A stretch of 60,832 nucleotides of DNA, taken from Actinomycetes bacterium. Lineage in GTDB: Bacteria; Actinomycetota; Coriobacteriia; Coriobacteriales; Eggerthellaceae. Positions 17,236-25,155 of this stretch are shown here, piece after piece; position 1 is the stretch's first letter, and each line of letters starts with the position of its first letter. Position numbers and translations under genes: made by a program. The notes under the pieces are model-generated. The model was not told where the DNA came from. It saw nothing but the letters and a program-made list of their open reading frames with translations, and ran no database searches. The stretch lies in contig JAEZDJ010000047.1 of the NCBI GenBank assembly GCA_023429565.1, positions 1 to 60,832 of the forward strand, in the 5' to 3' direction.

Positions 17236-17292
17236 TTTACAAATTGTGTTTGATTGGATACCATGCTTTCAATAAGTTAGCCATTGGTATCA
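17236..17292 (+). promoter_or_regulatory. Promoter with DtxR-like operator upstream of the DUF454 gene
   Basis: TTTACA (17236-17241) and TACCAT (17259-17264) are spaced by 17 bp. The palindrome AGTTAGCCATTGGTATCA (17275-17292) lies just downstream over the start region. It belongs to the same 18-bp family as the sites at 626, 2288, 2572 and 4427. Confidence 0.68.
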
Positions 17293-17335
17293 ATGGGCGC
17301 ATGAACGACATGCGTCAGGAAAGAGAGCTGTCCTC

Positions 17336-17800
17336 ATGAACAAACCCGATCCGGCGGCAAGATTGGAGCCGGTCATCCCTGCTGATACGGTTGATTCCGA
17401 CCAAGCTCAACCGTATCAGCGGACCCTCACGCCGGGTCGGGTGCTGTGGGCGGCGGGTGGATTCACCTGCTTTGCGCTCGCCGTGCTTGGGTCTGTCCTG
17501 CCGATCATTCCCACAACGCCGTTTCTTCTGCTCGCCGCGTTCTGCTTCGCAAAGAGCTCGCGGAAGCTTGATGAGTGGTTCAAGTCAACGAAGCTTTATC
17601 ACAAGGTTCTCGAAGGCTATGTGACGAGTCGGACGATGACGCCAAAGGCAAAGCTTTCCATTCTGGTGCCCGTTACCGTCCTGCTGGGCATCTCGTTTGT
17701 CCTCATGGGAAATGTGCCGGTGGGCAGAGTGATCGTCGCGCTTGTTTGGATAGGACATATTGTTTATTTCGGCTTCATCGTGAAAACCGACTCCGCTTAG
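17336..17800 (+). CDS. YbaN/DUF454 family inner-membrane protein
   Basis: A 154-residue membrane protein with a polar 30-residue N-terminus and about four hydrophobic segments. The motif LPIIPTTPFLLLAAFCFAKSS (about 58-78), followed by a conserved Trp-Phe, is diagnostic of YbaN/DUF454. In other bacteria this family is seen next to heme or iron genes, but its activity is not established. GAAAGAGAGC precedes the start. The metal-box promoter just upstream supports an iron-related role. A terminator hairpin separates it from the fused ABC gene. Confidence 0.85.
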   Translation: MNKPDPAARLEPVIPADTVDSDQAQPYQRTLTPGRVLWAAGGFTCFALAVLGSVLPIIPTTPFLLLAAFCFAKSSRKLDEWFKSTKLYHKVLEGYVTSRTMTPKAKLSILVPVTVLLGISFVLMGNVPVGRVIVALVWIGHIVYFGFIVKTDSA

Positions 17801-17874
17801 CTGCGTTCGACCATGGTTCTGCTGCGGAGAATGCGGTCGGTCCAGCCGCGTTGATATTGTTCCTTGTTTTTCCG

Positions 17875-17900
17875 GAAGGCCGGGCAACCGGCCTTCTTTG
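17875..17900 (+). terminator. Rho-independent terminator after the DUF454 gene
   Basis: GAAGGCCGG (17875-17883) and CCGGCCTTC (17888-17896) form a 9-bp stem with a GCAA tetraloop, followed by TTTGT. It sits 75 bp after the DUF454 stop and before the ABC gene, so it could end or attenuate that transcript. Confidence 0.7.
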
Positions 17901-17948
17901 TGCTAGTCTTCGATGATAACAATTGTATGAGAAGAGGATCGAGGCCCA

Positions 17949-20900
17949 ATGTTCGATAAGAGGCTCTTGGGCATGGTGCCGGGCGCTGTCAAATATGTCC
18001 TTGCAAGCGTTGCCTTCCAATGGATTGCGCTCGTCGCCAATGTCGTGCTGATGATTTCGTTTGGAACATTTCTTCAACTGGCATTTGAGGGGACTCCATC
18101 AGGGCAGGCGTTTTTTCAGCTTGCCATCGTTGCCGCGGTGGTCATTGCGATACGCGCGACATGCGTCTCCTGCGCGCAGTCAATGGGCTTCAAGGCAGCT
18201 TCACGTGCAAAGAGGACGATGCGCGAGGCCGTCTATGACAAGCTCGTCAGGCTGGGTCCCGCCTATGCTGAGCAGGTTTCCACAAGCGAAGCGGTGCAGA
18301 TAAGCGTCGAAGGGAGCGAGCAGCTTGAAGTGTACTTCGGATCGTATTTGCCGCAGCTGTTCTATGCGCTCGTCGCTCCCGTGACCTTGTTCGTCATGCT
18401 TGCTCCTCTGTCTCTGCCGGCTGCCGTGGTGCTTCTCGTCTGCGTGCCTTTCATTCCCCTTTCCATGGTTGCGATCCAGCGTCTCGCGCGCAAGGTCGTC
18501 CGCGGATATTGGAGAAGCTATGCCGATCTCGGAGGATCGTTCCTCGAAAATATACAAGGCCTCACCACCCTCAAGATATATCGCGCTGATGAAGCCCAGC
18601 AGGAGAAGATGAATCAGGAGGCGGAGGGATTCCGCCAGGCGACCATGCGTCTTTTGTCCATGCAGCTCAATTCCATCACTGTCATGGACCTGCTTGCCTA
18701 CGGCGGGGCGGCGGCGGGCATCATCGTCGCCCTCTTCCAGTTTTCCGGCGGTGCCGCATCGCTTGGCGCGGTCTTTGCCATCGTCTTCCTCTCTGCTGAA
18801 TTCTTCATTCCCATGCGCACTCTCGGCTCGTTTTTCCATACGGCGATGAATGGCCTTGCTGCTGCGGAGAAGATGTTTTCCCTCCTCGACAGCGAGGAGC
18901 CGAACCGTGGCAGCAGAAAAGTCGACGCATCGAACTGCACCATCGTTTGCCAGGGGCTCGGCTATTCCTATGACGGGGAACGACGGGTTTTGTCGGAAGT
19001 CGATTTCACCGCGACCCAGGGCAGGTTCACGGCTGTCGTCGGTGTCAGCGGGTCGGGAAAATCCACGCTTGCCGGCATCCTGTCGGGACGCAATGCCGCC
19101 TACGAAGGGTCGGTGACCATTGGGGGCATTGACGTGCGCGACATGGCACGCTCCTCGCTCATGAAGGCCGTCACCACAGTGTCCTCGTCGAGCTACCTCT
19201 TCAAGGGCAGCGTGAGGACGAACTTGCTCATGGGTGACCCGAAGGCTTCTGACGAGGAGCTTTGGGCTGTTCTCGAGCGATGCCGCCTCGACGAGTTCGT
19301 CCGGGTTTCGGGGGGCTTGGACCTTCTCTTGGACGAGCAGGCCAGCAACCTTTCGGGTGGACAGCGCCAGCGCCTTGCGCTGGCACGTGCCTTGCTCCAT
19401 GATTCTCCCATTTACATCTTCGACGAGGCCACCTCCAACATCGATGCCGAAAGCGAGCAGGCAATCGTTGGAGTGATCGATGCGCTGGCAGACGACAAGA
19501 CGGTCATCATGATCTCGCATCGCCTTTCGTCCATTTGCGGAGCTGATCGCATCTATGCTCTCGAAGGAGGGCATGCGGTCGAATCGGGCATCCATGAGGA
19601 ACTGCTTGCCTCGGGAGGCTCATATGCCCTGCTTTGGCGTGAGCAATCCCGTCTCGAGGCCTATGTGTCTCGGGAGGGCGACGGCGTGGAGCCGACGGCG
19701 ACGGATGCTGCAGCTGCCGATGCTCCCCACGGTGCCTTGCCTGAAGGGAAGGCGGCGGCGGGGGAGGGCGGTCGACGGCAGCGTTCTCGGTTGGGCGTGA
19801 TGCGCGAGCTCGTGAAGCTGGTCGGGCCCCTTGCCCCCTACATGGCCCTTGCCATAGCGCTTGGCGTCCTCGGGTTTCTCGCGGCGGTGTTTCTGACGAC
19901 GTTTGGTGCTTACGGCATTGTCGCGGCGGCTGGCATTCCTGAGGGGATCGGCTTCGTGGCGGCCTGCGTCCTTGTGGCCGTTTGCGGTGTCGTCCGCGGT
20001 CCCTTGCGGTACGGGGAGCAGCTCTGCAACCACTACATCGCTTTCAAGCTGCTTGCCCTTGTGCGTGACAGGATGTTTTCCGCCTTGCGTCGTCTTGCTC
20101 CCGCCAAGCTCGAGAGCCGCGATAAAGGCAATCTCATAGCCCTGATCACTTCGGATGTCGAGTTGCTCGAAGTCTTTTATGCGCACACCCTTTCTCCCAT
20201 CGCCATCGCCGTGATCGTGTCACTTGTCATGACGATTTTCATCGGCACGTTCTCGCCTTTGTTGGCCCTCCTCGCTTTGGCAGCCTATCTCGTGGTCGGT
20301 GTCGTCGTGCCGCTTGCTGCATCGCGCGCATCAGGGTCCTCCGGCCGCGTCTTCCGCGACCAAGTGGGAGAAATGAACTCGTTTGTGCTCGACAGCCTGC
20401 GAGGGCTGAGGGAGACGCTCCAGTATGGGAGAGAGCAGGCCCGATCGGCTGAGCTGCTTGCACGGACCACCGCGTTGGCGGAGGTCGAGGGAAAGGCGAA
20501 GCGGAGAACGGGAGGGTTTATGGCTTTGACAGGGGCTCTCGTCCTCGCGTTTGACACCCTCATGTTGGGAGCGGCATTCCACATGCACTCCCTCGGCACG
20601 ATTGACTTCGCAGGCGCCTTTATCTGCACCATGGCTCTCATGTCTTCGTTTGGCCCGGTCATCGCTGTGGCAAATCTTGGCTCGACGCTGCAGCAGACGC
20701 TCGCGTCCGGCGCTCGCGTCCTCGATATTCTTGAAGAGCGTCCCCAGGTCGAGGACGTTTCTGATGGGGAGGACATCGCGTTTGACGGCGCCGCGGCCCG
20801 GAATGTCCGCTTTTCGTATCGCAACGAGCTCATTCTTGACGGCGTGAGCCTGTCCATCAAATCGGGAACGGTGGTGAACGTTGCCGGTCGCAGCGGGTCG

Positions 20901-21431
20901 GGAAAATCGACGTTTCTCAAGCTGCTTATGCGATTCTGGGATGTGACGGGCGGATCCATCGACCTGTCCGGAACGGACATTCGACGCGTCAACACGGCGA
21001 GCCTGCGAGGAAACGAGAGCTACATGACGCAGGACACCCATCTGTTTGCCGGCACGGTGCGGGAGAATCTCACGCTCGTCAAGCCCGATGCCAGCGATGC
21101 CGACCTTGACGAGGCCTGTCGCAAGGCTTCCCTGCTCGATCTAATCAAGCGTTTGCCGAAAGGCTATGACACGCCGGTTGGCGAACTGGGGGACACGCTG
21201 TCGGGAGGAGAGCGCCAGCGGTTGGGGTTGGCTCGCGTGTTCCTGTATGATGCGCCCTTCGTCCTTCTTGATGAGCCGACATCGAATCTCGATAGCCTGA
21301 ACGAGGCGGCCGTGCTCTCCGCCCTCGAGGATGGCAGGGCGGGGAAGACCATCGTCTTGGTCAGCCACCGCGCTTCCACCTGTCGCTTCGCCGACGTCGT
21401 TTATTCGATCGAGAATGGACGCGTAAGCTGA
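17949..21431 (+). CDS. Fused double ABC exporter, CydDC-like
   Basis: An 1160-residue protein with two complete half-transporters in one chain. The first membrane domain (about 10-310) is followed by an ATPase with Walker A GVSGSGKST (about 367), LSGGQRQRLALARA and IFDEATSNIDAESE. After a charged Ala/Gly linker (about 575-615) come a second membrane domain and an ATPase with GRSGSGKST (about 981), LSGGERQRLGLARV and VLLDEPTSNLD. The order fits CydD-CydC, the thiol/heme-linked ABC system needed for cytochrome bd in E. coli, but no cydAB is nearby. Either thiol export or iron-chelate transport is possible. Confidence 0.82.
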   Translation: MFDKRLLGMVPGAVKYVLASVAFQWIALVANVVLMISFGTFLQLAFEGTPSGQAFFQLAIVAAVVIAIRATCVSCAQSMGFKAASRAKRTMREAVYDKLVRLGPAYAEQVSTSEAVQISVEGSEQLEVYFGSYLPQLFYALVAPVTLFVMLAPLSLPAAVVLLVCVPFIPLSMVAIQRLARKVVRGYWRSYADLGGSFLENIQGLTTLKIYRADEAQQEKMNQEAEGFRQATMRLLSMQLNSITVMDLLAYGGAAAGIIVALFQFSGGAASLGAVFAIVFLSAEFFIPMRTLGSFFHTAMNGLAAAEKMFSLLDSEEPNRGSRKVDASNCTIVCQGLGYSYDGERRVLSEVDFTATQGRFTAVVGVSGSGKSTLAGILSGRNAAYEGSVTIGGIDVRDMARSSLMKAVTTVSSSSYLFKGSVRTNLLMGDPKASDEELWAVLERCRLDEFVRVSGGLDLLLDEQASNLSGGQRQRLALARALLHDSPIYIFDEATSNIDAESEQAIVGVIDALADDKTVIMISHRLSSICGADRIYALEGGHAVESGIHEELLASGGSYALLWREQSRLEAYVSREGDGVEPTATDAAAADAPHGALPEGKAAAGEGGRRQRSRLGVMRELVKLVGPLAPYMALAIALGVLGFLAAVFLTTFGAYGIVAAAGIPEGIGFVAACVLVAVCGVVRGPLRYGEQLCNHYIAFKLLALVRDRMFSALRRLAPAKLESRDKGNLIALITSDVELLEVFYAHTLSPIAIAVIVSLVMTIFIGTFSPLLALLALAAYLVVGVVVPLAASRASGSSGRVFRDQVGEMNSFVLDSLRGLRETLQYGREQARSAELLARTTALAEVEGKAKRRTGGFMALTGALVLAFDTLMLGAAFHMHSLGTIDFAGAFICTMALMSSFGPVIAVANLGSTLQQTLASGARVLDILEERPQVEDVSDGEDIAFDGAAARNVRFSYRNELILDGVSLSIKSGTVVNVAGRSGSGKSTFLKLLMRFWDVTGGSIDLSGTDIRRVNTASLRGNESYMTQDTHLFAGTVRENLTLVKPDASDADLDEACRKASLLDLIKRLPKGYDTPVGELGDTLSGGERQRLGLARVFLYDAPFVLLDEPTSNLDSLNEAAVLSALEDGRAGKTIVLVSHRASTCRFADVVYSIENGRVS

Positions 21432-21446
21432 CGGGCAAGGTGAGTT

Positions 21447-21487
21447 AACGAGAACGGGGCGCCCATCATGGGCGCCCCGTTCTCGTT
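21447..21487. terminator. Strong bidirectional terminator
   Basis: A near-perfect 20-bp stem joins 21447-21466 to 21468-21487 around a central base (core ACGGGGCGCCCAT). T-rich sequence flanks the right side and A-containing sequence the left. It lies between the convergent stops of the fused ABC gene and the Cd/Zn ATPase, so it probably serves both. Confidence 0.88.
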
Positions 21488-21501
21488 TCGTTCCGTTGGT
21501 T

Positions 21502-23421
21502 TTACTTCCGAAGGCCCATTGCTCGCATGGCGTTCAGTATGGCGATGATCGCCACTCCCACGTCGGCGAAGACGGCCAGCCACATGTTTGCGATGCCCAC
21601 CGCTGCCAATATCAGAACAAGGAATTTCACGCCGAGGGCAAACACGATGTTTTGCCAGACGATCCCCATGGTCTTTCGTGCAAGATGAATGGCTTGGGCT
21701 ATGTTCGAGGGCTTGTCGTCCATGAGCACGACATCGGCGGCTTCGATTGCGGCATCGGACCCCATGGCTCCCATGGCGATGCCGATGTCTGCACGGGTGA
21801 GCACCGGCGCGTCATTGATGCCGTCGCCTACGAACGCGAGCTTTCCTTTGCCGGTGCCGCGCGCATGCGTTTCCTCAAGCAGCTTTTCGACTTCCGCAAC
21901 CTTGTCCTGAGGAAGCAGCTGGGCACGGAAGTCGTCGATTCCCAGCTCTTTCGCGACAGCCGCCGCCACATCGCTGCGGTCTCCCGTGAGCATGACGGTT
22001 TTTTTCACCCCGGCAGCGCGCAGCTCGCTGATGGCTTGGGCTGCATCGGCCTTGATGACGTCGGCGATGACGATGTGCCCGATGTAGACGTCGTCATACG
22101 ATACATGCAGGATGGTTCCCGTCAGCTCGCAGTCATGGAAGCCGACGCCGCAGTCGGACATGAGCTTGTCATTGCCCACGAGCACCACATGCTCGTCAAC
22201 CTTCGCACGCACGCCATGCCCGCTCTGCTCTTGAACGTCGTTGATGAGCTTCTGGTCGATGGGCCCGCTGTATGCCTGCTTGACTGAAAGGGCGATGGGA
22301 TGGTTCGAGTATGCCTCTGCGTGGGCGGCGATCGAAAGCAGCCGGTCCGGGGTTATTCCGTCAGTGGGATGCACGGCCACCACATTGAACGATCCGTCAG
22401 TGAGCGTGCCGGTCTTGTCGAACACCACCGTCTCGGCGGATGCAAGCGTTTCGAGGTAGTTGCTTCCTTTCACCAGGATGCCTCGGCGTGACGCGCCGCC
22501 GATGCCTCCAAAGAAGGAAAGCGGCACGGAGATGACGAGCGCGCAGGGGCATGACACCACAAGGAAGATAAGGCCACGCTGCACCCAATCGGACCAACTC
22601 TGCCCGAAGAGGAGCGGCGGCACCACGGCCAGCAGCGCCGCGACGCCCACGACGGCAGGCGTGTAATAACGGGCGAAGCGAGTGATGAAATTCTCGGTGC
22701 GCGCCTTCTTTTCTGCAGCATTCTCCACGAGCTCCAGAATGTGCGAGACGGTTGACTCTCCGAAGGGCTTGGACACCCGGACGGTGATGAGCCCTGTCAT
22801 GTTCACGCATCCTGAGATGATGGCGTCGCCCTCCTGCACGTCGCGTGGGACCGATTCGCCGGTGAGCGCTGCCGTGTCAAGCTGGCTGGTTCCAGAAATC
22901 ACTACGCCGTCCAACGGCACGCGTTCCCCGGCCTTGATGACGATCTCGTCGCCGACGGCAACCTCATAGGGGTCGACCTGAACGAGACTGCCGTCGCGTT
23001 CGACGGTCGCATAGTCGGGGGCGATGTCCATCATGGCCGCAATGGACTTGCGCGATTTGCCCACGGCATAGCTTTGAAAGAGCTCGCCAACCTGATAGAA
23101 CAGCATGACGGCTGCACCTTCGGCCATATGGGGGTCGCTGTCGGGAAACAGCACCAGCGCGAAGGCCCCGATGGTGGCAACCGTCATGAGGAAATTCTCG
23201 TCAAACACCTGCCCATGCCCGATGTTTTTGGCCGCACGAAGCAGCACGTCATAGCCGGCAATCAGATAGGGGACGAGAAACAGCACGAACTCTATCCAGA
23301 GGGCATTGGTTCTTCCCACCCAAGCCTCGAGGGGCAGCAATTCGACGCCCGCATAGACGATCACGAAGAGCGCAATGGCGGTGATGATACGGTTTCTCGT
23401 GCGTTTTTGCTTCTTGTTCAT
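21502..23421 (-). CDS. Cd/Zn/Pb-exporting P1B-type ATPase (ZntA/CadA-like)
   Basis: A 639-residue heavy-metal efflux pump of the cytoplasmic membrane. Visible motifs are ALTGESVP, CPC in VVSCPCALVISVP (about 290), DKTGTLTDG (about 335), the HP motif in YSNHPIALS and GDGINDAPVL (about 530). The SxPLxFFGGIGxAxxxGxLVKG context after CPC is typical of ZntA/CadA rather than CopA. It lacks an N-terminal HMA domain; a separate 72-residue HMA protein is encoded just upstream. GAGG precedes the ATG at 23421. Its operon starts with an ArsR-type sensor having a zinc-type site, so zinc, cadmium or lead is the likely cargo. Confidence 0.93.
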   Translation of the reverse strand: MNKKQKRTRNRIITAIALFVIVYAGVELLPLEAWVGRTNALWIEFVLFLVPYLIAGYDVLLRAAKNIGHGQVFDENFLMTVATIGAFALVLFPDSDPHMAEGAAVMLFYQVGELFQSYAVGKSRKSIAAMMDIAPDYATVERDGSLVQVDPYEVAVGDEIVIKAGERVPLDGVVISGTSQLDTAALTGESVPRDVQEGDAIISGCVNMTGLITVRVSKPFGESTVSHILELVENAAEKKARTENFITRFARYYTPAVVGVAALLAVVPPLLFGQSWSDWVQRGLIFLVVSCPCALVISVPLSFFGGIGGASRRGILVKGSNYLETLASAETVVFDKTGTLTDGSFNVVAVHPTDGITPDRLLSIAAHAEAYSNHPIALSVKQAYSGPIDQKLINDVQEQSGHGVRAKVDEHVVLVGNDKLMSDCGVGFHDCELTGTILHVSYDDVYIGHIVIADVIKADAAQAISELRAAGVKKTVMLTGDRSDVAAAVAKELGIDDFRAQLLPQDKVAEVEKLLEETHARGTGKGKLAFVGDGINDAPVLTRADIGIAMGAMGSDAAIEAADVVLMDDKPSNIAQAIHLARKTMGIVWQNIVFALGVKFLVLILAAVGIANMWLAVFADVGVAIIAILNAMRAMGLRK

Positions 23422-23500
23422 GGTAAAACCTCGACGATCGAGCATGCGAGAAAAATGCACGCGGGATGGAATGGCAAAGGGATGGTGTAAGCGGGAAGGA

Positions 23501-23544
23501 CGTTCATGCGTGGATCAGCGCGCGCGGCGTGCCACGCATGAACG
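23501..23544 (-). other. Intercistronic hairpin between HMA and ATPase genes
   Basis: CGTTCATGCGTGG (23501-23513) and CCACGCATGAACG (23532-23544) form a perfect 13-bp stem with an 18-nt loop. No U-run follows on the minus strand. It may stabilise the upstream message or reduce read-through, setting a higher dose of the small chaperone than of the pump. Confidence 0.65.
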
Positions 23545-23570
23545 GGTTCCTCGTATGGCTGCTGAAACGC

Positions 23571-23789
23571 CTAGCGCAAGATGACGCAATCGGGCTCAAT
23601 CTTTTTGCAGACGCCGGCCGCCTTGTCGAGGATGGAATCAAAGCGGTCGTCGTCTGCCTCAAGCGTGAGCTTCTGAGCCATGAAGTTGACGCTGGCGCTC
23701 TTCACGCCCTCTATGCCTTTAATGCCGCTCTCCATCTTTGCGGCGCAGTTGGCACAGTCGAGATCCTGAAGTTTGAAGGTCTTGCGCAT
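23571..23789 (-). CDS. Heavy-metal-associated (HMA) domain protein
   Basis: A 72-residue stand-alone HMA domain. The metal motif LDCANCAAKME is in the first loop, and the LDCANC form (rather than GMTCxxC) is typical of HMA domains of Zn/Cd ATPases. It is likely a cytosolic metal chaperone or detached regulatory domain for the pump encoded next, which has none. AAAGGAAAG precedes the ATG at 23789, and an upstream in-frame ATG lacks a site. It ends CVILR, leaving another Cys pair candidate (VCKK..DCV) near the C-terminus. Confidence 0.88.
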   Translation of the reverse strand: MRKTFKLQDLDCANCAAKMESGIKGIEGVKSASVNFMAQKLTLEADDDRFDSILDKAAGVCKKIEPDCVILR

Positions 23790-23871
23790 GGTGCTTTCCT
23801 TTCTGACGAACGGTCGGGGAAATGCCGGCTTCATCTGATGATTGAACCGGCCATGGTGCCATAGTGATGTA

Positions 23872-24255
23872 TCATTCGCAGGTGTGGGTCATCCCCTGCG
23901 CGAGCATTGTGTACACGTGGTCGTCCGAGAGGGAGTAGATGACGTTTTTCCCGTCGCGTTGAAATTTGACCAGACGGGCCTGTTTCAAGGTTCTCAGCTG
24001 GTGGGACACGGCACTTTGCGTCGCGCCGATGAGCTCTGCTATGTCAGCCACGCAGAGTTCTTGGCCCATGAGGGAATAGAGTATCTTGATGCGGGTCGTG
24101 TCTCCGAAGACCTTGAAGAGGTCGGCGAGATCATAGAGGATTTCCTCGTCGGGCATGCACTCGGGGCGTTGGGCGGGAGAGGGCACTTGGGTACAACCGC
24201 ATCCGAGGGCCTTCCTCTCCGTTTCCGAAATCGCGTTCTTCGTGGTCTTCGCCAT
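23872..24255 (-). CDS. ArsR/SmtB family metal-sensing repressor
   Basis: A 127-residue winged-helix repressor. The recognition helix region TQSAVSHQLRTLKQA is canonical. The C-terminal helix DDHVYTMLAQGMTHTCE keeps the Asp-His...His-Glu ligands of the SmtB alpha-5 zinc site. A Cys-rich N-terminus (CGC) and ELCVAD keep only part of the CadC-type thiolate site. It probably releases DNA on binding zinc, cadmium or lead and controls its own operon through the palindrome at 24273-24290. GAAAGG precedes the ATG at 24255. Confidence 0.92.
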   Translation of the reverse strand: MAKTTKNAISETERKALGCGCTQVPSPAQRPECMPDEEILYDLADLFKVFGDTTRIKILYSLMGQELCVADIAELIGATQSAVSHQLRTLKQARLVKFQRDGKNVIYSLSDDHVYTMLAQGMTHTCE

Positions 24256-24272
24256 TGAGATACCTTTCAACA

Positions 24273-24290
24273 TATGAACAACTGTTCATA
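24273..24290 (-). promoter_or_regulatory. ArsR/SmtB operator
   Basis: TATGAACA and TGTTCATA form a perfect inverted repeat with a 2-bp centre, the classic 12-2-12-type core of SmtB, CzrA and CadC operators. It starts 18 bp upstream of the repressor ATG, consistent with autorepression. Confidence 0.88.
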
Positions 24291-24726
24291 AGTATAGAAT
24301 GTGCGCGGCGCATGTCAAGGGTAGAAGCAAAATAATTGATGGCGTGCGGCTGCTTTCCCGTCGAGAGAGAAGGCGTGGTCGCCCCGTCCGCCGTGCCAGG
24401 GTTGTCCCGGGGCGTGCGCGACGGACGCGGCGTCTCGAAGGGCCTGAAGAGCTGCCGCCGTCCTTCGAGTTTGCCGAGTCCGTTTTCCGCCGATGATCGC
24501 GACGTCGTTCCACAGGAGAACCCACAGTCCTCACTCTCTTCATGCTCGTATGTTTCACGTGAAACATATGTTCGTATTGGGGACATGGATGCACCAAGTG
24601 GGAAGGCTCTCCGTCAGCGCTGGAGGAAGAGAGGGGAGATAGGCGGGGCAGAGGTCGTGCACGGCTGCTGAGCGGGTGGTTGGGTCGACCCCCAGGGTCC
24701 ACGCGAGAAAAGGTGCTTTCGAGTGC
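24291..24726. other. Intergenic region between the arsR and csoR units
   Basis: This non-coding stretch holds the second parS site (24551-24566). Longer open frames here, such as one across parS on the plus strand, lack ribosome-binding sites and recognisable translation. Nothing else was identified. Confidence 0.6.
24551..24566. promoter_or_regulatory. parS site, copy 2
   Basis: TGTTTCACGTGAAACA is a perfect second copy of the parS palindrome at 103-118. It lies in non-coding DNA between two divergent metal-resistance units. Flanking bases extend the symmetry (ATGTTTCAC/GTGAAACAT). Confidence 0.93.
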
Positions 24727-24781
24727 TTGACAGTACCCCATGGGGGTATATAATAGCCTCCAAGATACCCATATGGGGTAT
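24727..24781 (+). promoter_or_regulatory. csoR-copA promoter with two CsoR-type operators
   Basis: TTGACA (24727-24732) and TATAAT (24749-24754) flank a 16-bp spacer. The spacer is filled by the GC palindrome TACCCCATGGGGGTA (24734-24748). A second one, ATACCCATATGGGGTAT (24765-24781), covers the downstream region. TACCCC/GGGGTA palindromes are CsoR/RcnR-class operators. Two sites spanning the spacer and start suggest tight copper-relieved repression. Confidence 0.9.
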
Positions 24782-24800
24782 AGCATATAAGGAGGCGAAC

Positions 24801-25124
24801 ATGCCAGAAGCACATGAATGCGGCCACGATGCCTGTTCTTGCCGCCACAAGAACACCCCTCGCGACAGGGAGTTTCAAGCCGACATGCAAAAGCGACTCA
24901 ACCGCATCATCGGGCAGCTGAACGGCGTGAAGGCCATGCTTGACGACAACCGTTATTGCGGCGATGTGCTTGTGCAGCTTGCGGCGGCGGAAAGCGCCGT
25001 CCGCAGCGTTTCGAGCAAGCTGCTGCAAGACCACCTGGAGACCTGCGTCGTCGAACAGATCCAGCAAGGCAATGTCGAGGTTGTGGATGAGGTCATGCAA
25101 CTCATGAAGAAGTTTTCACGATGA
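24801..25124 (+). CDS. csoR: CsoR family copper-sensing repressor
   Basis: A 107-residue all-helical repressor with a His/Cys-rich N-terminus (HECGHDACSCRHK). The Cu(I) site appears as Cys in NRYCGDVL followed by His and Cys in DHLETCV, the Cys-His-Cys set of CsoR. The core RLNRIIGQLNGVKAMLDD is typical of the family. Copper binding should release DNA and induce the adjacent CopA. AAGGAGGCGAAC precedes the ATG at 24801; a longer frame reading into the operators is excluded. It is co-transcribed with copA, 31 bp away. Confidence 0.94.
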   Translation: MPEAHECGHDACSCRHKNTPRDREFQADMQKRLNRIIGQLNGVKAMLDDNRYCGDVLVQLAAAESAVRSVSSKLLQDHLETCVVEQIQQGNVEVVDEVMQLMKKFSR

Positions 25125-25155
25125 AGCGCGATGATGGCAAAAGGAGGTGCGTGAT

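Noticed and set aside
18201..19595. 464-residue open frame on the minus strand
   Set aside because: It is antisense to the fused ABC gene, is rich in His/Arg/Asp, has no domain and no ribosome site.
24336..24671. 111-residue frame across the second parS site
   Set aside because: No ribosome site and low-complexity Arg/Ser/Pro sequence. It is more likely non-coding DNA holding parS.
25147..25155. GTG start for CopA at 25147
   Set aside because: The GTG overlaps the Shine-Dalgarno sequence AAGGAGGT itself. TTG at 25156 has correct spacing and gives a typical CopA N-terminus.
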